DNA of 64,000 nt from Populus alba (Eukaryota; Streptophyta; Magnoliopsida; Malpighiales; Salicaceae). The DNA lies in contig NC_133293.1 of the NCBI RefSeq assembly GCF_005239225.2, positions 3,472,001 to 3,536,000 of the forward strand. The letters run 5' to 3'. This document shows, one piece after another, positions 56,677 through 64,000 of the stretch. Each line of letters opens with the position of its first letter. Positions within the stretch are counted from its first letter, which is position 1. The position numbers and the translations under genes were made by a program. The notes under the pieces were generated by a model. The model was not told the origin of the DNA and did no database searches. It saw nothing but the letters and a program-made list of their open reading frames with translations.

Positions 56677-58803
56677 ATGACCCAATCTTTCAAGCTCAGA
56701 TCTCTTCTTCGCTCTCTCATTTCCTCTCCTCCTCCTCCTCCAACACTCACTTCTCTCAAATGGGTCTCCACGAAAACCTCCCAGGCCCACTTCTTCAATA
56801 CCTTCTTCACCATATCCAACATCTCCTCTCTCTCAAAGCACACCAGAAAAACTTCAATTACGAGCGCTCTTTAATCTCAGCTTTAAAGTCCTGCGCAACA
56901 ACCCATTTGGCTATCTCTCAAGGCCGAGGCCAACAAATCCATTGCCTTGTTTTTCAAATCAGGCCTTGATTCAAACACTTTCATACGAAATAGCTTGATT
57001 AACATGTATTCCAAATGTGGGTTTTTCGGTCTTGCAAAATCATTGTTTGATTCGTGTCCTAAGTTGGACCCTGTGTCATGTAATATAATGATTTCTGTGT
57101 ATGTAAAATCTGGAAATTTAGATGACGCACGCAAGTTGTTTTGAAGTAATGCCTCAAAAAGGTTGTGTTTCATATACTACGATGATAATGGGCTTTGTTA
57201 AAAATGATTTTTGGGGTGAGGCAATTAAGGTTTATAAGGAAATGAGAAATGTGGGTCTGGTACCTAATGAGGTGAACTATGGCAAGTGTGATATCGGCTT
57301 GTTGTCGTGTGGGTAGGATTTGGGATTGTAGATTGCTTCACGGATTAGTTATCAAGATGATGTTTGACGGGTTCGTTCTTGTTTCAACGAATTTGTTAAA
57401 CATGTACTGTGCTTCTTCGAGTTTTAGGCGAAGCGAGAGCTTTGTTTGATGAGATGCAAGAGAAGAATGTAGTTTCGTGGAATGTGATGTTAAATGGGTA
57501 TTCCAAGGCAGGGCTTGCCAATTTGGCTAAGGAAGTGTTTGAGATGATTCCAGATAAAGATATTGTTTCATGGGGCACAATCATTGATGGTTACGTTCGA
57601 GTAGAAAGGTTAAGAGAAGCTCTCATGATGTACCGTTTGATGGTCTCTACAGGGTTGGGACCTAGTGAAGTAACGATGATTGATTTAATTTCTGCATGTG
57701 GGAGAGCAATGGCAATTGTTGAGGGTCAGCAATTGCACTGCGTTGTTGTGAAGACAAGTTTTGACTGTTATGACTTTGTGCAGGCGACAGTTATCCATTT
57801 ATACTCAGCTTGTGGCAGGATTTAATGAGGCTTGTTCGCAATTAGAGTTCGGCATTAAGGACCATGTTGCTTCTCGAAATGCTCTCATAGCAGGATTTAT
57901 ACGAAATAGAATTATTGATCGGGCAAGGGAATTATTTAATGAGATGCCCGAGAGAGATGTCTTTTCATGGAGTACGATGATTTCTGGTTATACACAAAGT
58001 GACCAGCCTGGCATGGCTTTTGGAGCTGTTTCATAGGATGGTAACTAGTGGAATCCGACCAAATGAAGTGACAATGGTGAGTGTTTTCTCAGCAATTGCT
58101 GCTTTAGGCACATTGAAAGAAGGGAGATGGGCCATGAATATGTGCATCATAACTCCATCCCTCTAAATGACAACTTAAGTGCTTCAATCATCGACATGTA
58201 TGCCAAATGTGGTAGCATCAATACTGCCTTAGAAGTGTTCTATCAAATTCGAGATAAGGCATCTACTGTCTCGCCGTGGAACACCATAATATGTGGGCTG
58301 GCCACCCATGGACATGCAAATTGTCTCTTGAAATATATTCAGACTTGCAAGGGCGCCATATTAAGCTCAGTGCAATCACTTTCATTGGAGTTCTTAGTGC
58401 GTGTTGCCATGCTGGGTTGGTGGGGCTAGGAAGAGCTATTTTAAGAGCATGAAGTCCAAACACAATATAGATCCTGATATCAGGCATTATGGTTGCATGG
58501 TTGATCTCTTGGGCAAAGCTGGGCGACTTGAGGAAGCCGAGGAACTGATTCGAAGCATGCCTATGAAGGCTGATGTTGTTATTTGGGGCATGTTGTTGTC
58601 AGCATGTAAAACACATCGTAACATAACTATAGGAGAAAGGGCTGCAGAAAATTTGGCCAAGTTGGATCCATCTAATGGGCAAGTAGAATCCTTTTATCAA
58701 CTTATATGCAGATGTGGGGAGGTGGGAGGACGCTTTTTTGGTGAGGAGAGTTATGCAAAGCCATAGAATGCATAGATTGCCGGGATATAGTGGTGTTGTG
58801 TGA
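56677..58803 (+). pseudogene. PPR protein gene resembling MEF18 (At5g19020), about 12 frameshifts
   Basis: Pentatricopeptide-repeat protein of the PLS/E type; such proteins bind organelle RNA, and MEF18 is a mitochondrial RNA-editing factor. The start at 56677 gives MTQSFKLRSLLRSLISS, an Arg/Ser-rich, acid-free transit-like peptide; an ATG at 56664 opens another frame. Repeats are readable throughout: NSLINMYSKCGFFGLAKSLF, VKSGNLDDARKLF, ARALFDEMQEKNVVSWNVML, FSWSTMISGYTQSDQPGMA, SIIDMYAKCGSINTALEVF. The C-terminal HYGCMVDLLGKAGRLEEAEE and VIWGMLLSACKTH precede the stop at 58801. Frame changes fall near 56840, 56952, 57141, 57272, 57425, 57822, 58020, 58128, 58322, 58436 and twice in 58680-58705. 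Most early ones are one extra T in a T-run. I saw no stop codon that is not explained by a frame change. About 700 codons, close to the family length. Confidence 0.82.
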
Positions 58804-60324
58804 TATGAAGTAAGGTTCTAAGCAAAATGATGCCATGAGATTTTTTCTTAACATGTAGGCTTTACTTATATGTGATTGTTGAGTAATAATTTTTTATTTG
58901 ATTGTTGTATAAAGTTGGAATTTTGCTAGAAGGTTTTTGAGGTTCTATTTTCTTTAGAGTTAGAATCTCATGGTAATTTGAGATCGGGAAGGCCTCCAGA
59001 TAATATTCAGAAGTTATTGTTCGAGATTTATGATATTTTTTTTTAGTTAGTTTTGAATTTATTTTTGTTTAAATTCTTTTTATTATTTTTCAGCTTTATT
59101 TAAGATTGTTTTTTTAGTTGGTGTAGGATTTTATTACCTTTTCCTTTATTTTCAGGTTTTCATATTAGTTCACGTAAGTTAAGTTTATTTAAGAAATTGG
59201 CAATCTCTTGGAGATAGACTGCTTAAATAGAAAATATTTGGTAATAAATTTTAAATTAGTGTTTTTTGTGTGATCGTTATCTAGTATATGTTTTGTGTTC
59301 TTGTACTTGTTATTTTTCTTATGTTTCTTACATCTTTGTCAATTCGTATTAGAGTTAAGCACCACCTAGTATCAAAGCCTACTAATTTCATGTTATTGCT
59401 TGTTATGTTGTTGCAATCTTAATTTATATTTTTTGTCGTGTAATTTGAACTCGAGCATAAGTTATCTCTAACCCAAAGATTGATTGGAATGCAATAAGAT
59501 TTATTTTTTTAATGTACAATATTATGTTATTGGGCATAACTTTTAATTTGACCGTGAATTGAGGTAAAAAATTTGCTAATAGATTCCAAAAGCCTTAGTT
59601 TCATATATGGTAAAACAATTTCGCTCAGGAAGGCCTTTCGATCATGCTAAGTTATAAGTTCGAGAATTGCTAATAATTTGTGTAGTTGGTTTAAAATATT
59701 TTCTATTTGGTTTCTTTTTATTGTTTTTTTCATATTTAAATTTAGGATTTTTTTTTTCTAGTTTATGTAATGAACTTTCATATTTTTTCCTTTATTTTTC
59801 CCAGGTTTTTCTTTTTGGTTTAGGTAAGTTTTTTGTTTTATATGAGTTGTACACCTCTAGAAAAGTAGACTACCTAAACAAGAAAATATTTCAATAATAA
59901 AATTTTAAATTAGGGTATTTTTATTTGATCTATATTTGGCTATAATTCTATGTTCTTAGTAACTTGTTGTCTTTCTTATGTTGCTTCTTTATACATCAGT
60001 TGGTATCAAAGCTATGTGCAGTTAATATCAGAGCCCAACAATCCTAAGATATTGATTGATGTGTTCTGGGCAATCCGCCATGTTATTTTTATTTGTTGTA
60101 TGCTCTATACAATCTATGGCTAGAAGAGGTCGGCAAGGCATAACTTGTTAGGGTAAGAAGTGGATGAAGGAGGTTCCTCCTATGAGAGAAACGTTGGTGA
60201 TAGAAGAACATACAATATAAAAATGCAAAATCAATTCATTGACTAGAGATAATAAACATGCAAAGGACAAGTTGAAAAACTATCTCTTTGATTAAGCAAA
60301 GATGAAAAAGAAAATATTGATACA
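58804..60324 (+). other. AT-rich LTR relics followed by a PBS-like site
   Basis: Two diverged LTR-like copies (58880-59400, 59500-60010) share 'gaaggccttt/ggaaggcctcc', 'actgcttaaatagaaaatatt/ctacctaaacaagaaaatatt' and 'ttgtcttttcttatgttgctt'-type ends. TTGGTATCAAAGC at about 59999-60011 resembles an initiator tRNA-Met PBS with one change. After it, 'atggctagaagaggtcgg' (60116) could start a gag, but stops follow at once. Satellite begins at about 60325. Confidence 0.55.
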
Positions 60325-63300
60325 CCGACACGATAAGAGTACCGGCTCAAAAGGTCCAGCAACTAAGATTCGACAGTTGATCGCTCCTCAATTTTTTTCA
60401 ATGAGTTTCCGTATGCTATTTAACATTAAGTAGCCAATGGGGGAATCGTTAGCTTTAACCACGCTGACGTCGTCCGATCGGGACATACCACTGACACGAC
60501 TAGAGTACCTACTCAAAAGGTCCATAACTACAGATCCGACCGTTGATTGGCTCTAAATTTTTTTTCAAAACGAGTTTAAAGTAGGTTTGTTTTACATGAA
60601 GTAGCTTGGAATTGGTAACTCCCACTCCGACGACATCCGGTCGGGCCGTTCCCGCCGCACGAATAGGGTACCGACTCAAAGGTCATAACTATAGATCCGA
60701 TTCTGGGATCGCTCTCAAATTTTTTTCACTGAGTTTCCGTAGGGTGTTTACAAGGTGTAGGCGTGGACTCGGTAGTCCACGCCGACGACATCCGGTCGGT
60801 GCAAATACCAGTGACATGAATAGAGTACCGCCCAAAAGGTCCACAACTATAGATCGGACCGTTGGAGGTTGCTCTAAAATGTTTTTGAGGAGTTTCTGGA
60901 GGCTGTTTTTACAAGGAGTAGCGTGGACTCGGTAGTCCACGCCTAGGACATCCGGTCGGGAGCAATACCACCGACAAGAATAGAGTACCGACTCAAAATG
61001 TCCCTAACTATAGATCGAACGTTTGGATCGCTCTACAAATTTTTTTTTAAACGAGTTTTTGTAGGCTTTTTTACTAGGATTAGCATGAATCGGTTTCTCC
61101 GCGCTGACGATGTCCTGATTAGGCGATACCACCTACACAATCAGAGTACCGGCCCAAAAGGTCCACAATAATAGATCTGACCGTTGATCGCTCTAAAATG
61201 TTTTTGAGGTGTTTCGGGAGGCTGTTTTAACAAGGAAGTAGCGTGGACTCAGTAGTCCACGCCTACGACATCCGGTCGGGCAATACCAGCGGACACGATA
61301 GAGTACCGGCCCCAAAAGGTCACAACTATAGATCGGACCGTTGGATTCGCTCTAAAATGTTTTTGAGGAATTTCGGGAGGCTGTTTTTTACAAGGAGTCG
61401 TGGACGTTGGTAGTCCAGGCTACGACATCCAGTCGGGCAATAACCACCGATAACGAATAGAGTAACCGGCCCAAAAGGTCCAGAACTATAGATCCGACCG
61501 TTGGATCTCGCTCTAAAAAATGTTTTTGAGGAGTTTCGGAGGCCCTGTTTTTACAAGATAGTAGCGTGACTTCGGTAGTCCACGCCTACGACATCCGGTC
61601 AGGCAATACCACCGACACGAATAGAGTATCCGGTCCAAAAGGTCCAGAACTATAGACCCCGACTGTTGGTCGCATCCTCTAAAATGTTTTTGAGGAGTTT
61701 TTCGGAGGCTGTTTTTACTAGGATTAGGCGTGGAATCGGTACTGCATGCCGCCGACTTCACGTCGGGCAATAACACCAACACGACTTGAGTACCGCCTCA
61801 AAATGTCCCTAACTATAGATCCGATCGTTGGATCGCTCTAAAATGTTTTTCACGAGTTCTCGTAGGCTGTTTTACAGGGAGTAGCGGGGACTCGATACTC
61901 CACGCTGACGATATCTGGTCAGGCGATACCACCTACACAATCAGTGTACCGGCCCAAAAGGTCCACAACTATAGATCCGATCTTTGGATCGCTCTAAAAT
62001 GTTTTTGAGGAGTTTCCGGAGGCTGTTTTACAGGGAGTAGTGGGGACTCGGTACTCCACGCTGACAATATCCGGTCAGGCGATACCACCTACACAATCAG
62101 AGTACCGGCCCAAAAGGTCCACAACTATAGATCCGACTGTTGGATCGCTCTAAAATGTTTTTGAGGAGTTTCCGGAGGCTGTTTTACTAGGATTAGCGTG
62201 GACTTGGTAGTCCACGCCTACGACATCTGGTCGGGCAATACCACCGAAACGAATAGAGTACCGGCCCAAAAAGTCCATAAGTATAGATCCGACAGTTGGA
62301 TCGCTCTGAAATTTTTTTCACGAGTTCCCGTAGGCTATTTTACAGGGAGTAGCGGGGATTCGGTACTCCATGGTGACGATGTCCAGTCAGGCGATACCAC
62401 CTACACAATCATAGTACCGGCCCAAAAGGTCCACAACTATAGATCCGACCGTTGGATCGCTCTAAAATGTTTTTGAGGAGTTTCTGGAGGCTGTTTTACA
62501 AGGAGTAGCGTGGACTCGGTAGTCCACGCCTACGACATCCGGTCGGGCAATACCAGCGACACGAATAGAGTACCGGCCCAAAAGGTCCATAACTATAGAT
62601 CTGACTGTTGGCTCGCTCTAAAATGATTTTCACAAGTTCCCGTAGGCTGTTTTACAGGGAGTAGCGTGGACTCGGTACTCCACGCTGACGATGTCCGGTC
62701 AGGCGATACCACCTACACAATCAAAGTACCGGCCCAAAAGGTCCACAACTATAGATCCGACCTTTGGATCGCTCTAAAATGTTTTTGAGGAGTTTCCGGA
62801 GGCTCTTTTTCAGGGAGTAGCGTGGAATCGGTACTCGACGCTAACGATGTCCGGTCAGGTGAAACCACCTACACAATTAAAGTAACGGCCCAAAAGGTCC
62901 ACAACTATAGATCCGACCGTTGGATCGCTCTAAAATGTTTTGGAGGAGTTTCGGGAGGCTGTATTACAGGGAGTAGTGTGGACTCGGTAGTCCACGCCTA
63001 CGACATCCGGTCGGGCAATACCACCGAAACGAATAGAGTACCGGCCCAAAAGGTCCACAACTATAGATCCGACCGTTGGATCGCTCTAAAATGTTTTTTA
63101 GGAGTTTCAGGAGGCTGTTTTACTAGGATTAGCGTGGACTCAGTACTCCACGCGAACGACTTCCAGTCGGGCAATAGCACCAACACGACTTGAGTACCGC
63201 CTCAAAATGTCCCTAACTATAGATCCGATTGTTGGATCGCTCTAAAATGTTTTTCACGAGTTCCCGTAGGCTGTTTTACAGGGAGTAGCGGGGACTCGGT

Positions 63301-64000
63301 ACTCCACGCTGACGATGTCCGGTCAGGCGATACCACCTACACAATCAAAGTACCGGCCCAAAAGGTCCACAACTATAGATCCGACCTTTGGATCGCTCTA
63401 AAATGTTTTTGAGGAGTTTCCGGAGGCTGTTTTACAAGGAGTAGCGTGGACTCGGTAGTCCACGCCTACGACATCCGGTCGGGCAATACCACCACCACGA
63501 ATAGAGTACCGGCCCAAAATGTCCACAACTATAGATCCGACCGTTGGATCGCTCTAAAATATTTTTGAGGAGTTTCCAGAAGCTGTTGTACAAGGAGTAG
63601 CGTGGCGTCGGTAGTCAAACGCCTATGACATCCGTCGGGCAAATACCACCGACAACCAATAGAGTACTGGCCCAAAATGTCCACAACTATAGATCCAACC
63701 TTTGGATCGCTCTAAAATGTTTTTGAGGAGTTTCCGTAGGCTGTTTTACACGGAGTAGCGTGGACTCGGTAGTCCACGCCTACGACATCCGGTCGGGCAA
63801 TACCACCGCCACAAATAGAGTAGCGGCCCAAAAGGTCCATAACTATAGATCCGACTGTTGGATCGCTCTAAAATGTTTTTGAGGAGTTTCTGGAGGTTGT
63901 TTTACTAGGATTAGCGTGGAATCGGTACTCCACGCCGACGACTTCCAGTCGGGCAATACCACCAACACGACTAGACTACCGACTCAAAATGTCCTTAACT
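60325..64000 (+). repeat. Satellite array 2, 156-bp monomer, about 23 copies, continues past the window
   Basis: Regular tandem repeats; the anchor 'gctctaaaat' occurs at 61991, 62147, 62303, 62459, 62615, 62771, 62927, 63083 and onward, always 156 bp apart. Monomer landmarks in order: 'tagatccgaccgttggatcg', 'aaaatgtttttgaggagttt', 'ggaggctgttttac', 'gcgtggactcggtagtccac', 'acatccggtcgggcaatacc', 'gagtaccggcccaaaaggtc'. From about 60325 to 61800 spacing is less regular; after that it is exact. It lies in the opposite orientation to array 1. Confidence 0.96.

Noticed and set aside
56471..56843. Frames with long poly-Gly from the poly(C) run
   Set aside because: Homopolymer artefact on the strand opposite the PPR gene.

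Overview
The window looks like a repeat-dense, probably pericentromeric stretch of a eudicot plant nuclear genome. The evidence is intron-containing and PPR-type plant genes, Ty3/gypsy, Ty1/copia and LINE remnants nested in one another, hAT-like non-autonomous elements and two large arrays of a 156-bp satellite. The two genic loci resemble Arabidopsis neighbours At5g19025 and At5g19020 (MEF18). A woody eudicot (Salicaceae-like) is plausible but not shown. All elements are assigned by reading motifs; no database search was possible.

Layout. 1-11,117: nested decayed retroelements, namely a chromovirus 5' end (CRM-like, minus strand) set in an older LTR, a copia 3' end, a LINE interrupted by a solo LTR, and a second gypsy pol with a 0.69-kb foldback. 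11,118-32,672: one chromovirus-type LTR ('LTR B') split by a 20.5-kb composite bordered by a 5-bp repeat (ggggt). The composite holds two Athila-lineage elements in opposite orientation; the 3' half of another chromovirus, itself carrying a LINE fragment, sits in the first LTR. 32,673-33,212: retroelement leader and LTR scrap. 33,213-42,253: satellite array 1, very noisy near a 500-N gap (42,254-42,753). 42,754-60,324: an island with a third Athila LTR, two hAT-like elements, a two-exon membrane-protein gene, a PPR gene with about a dozen frameshifts, and AT-rich LTR relics. 60,325-64,000: satellite array 2, in the opposite orientation and running off the window.

The most interesting content is in the Athila pair. 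Between integrase and 3' LTR, both copies carry the same two extra reading frames. One encodes a LOG-type cytokinin riboside 5'-monophosphate phosphoribohydrolase without introns. The other encodes a roughly 181-residue protein whose basic, cysteine-rich centre resembles the nucleic-acid-binding proteins of carlaviruses. I know of no described plant retrotransposon that carries this pair. Because the two elements lie head to head, a read-through transcript could also fold into a hairpin of about 3 kb covering both frames.

Most coding regions are broken. The satellite and the PPR gene both show indel patterns that look partly like uncorrected long-read errors, so some 'pseudogene' calls may be assembly artefacts.
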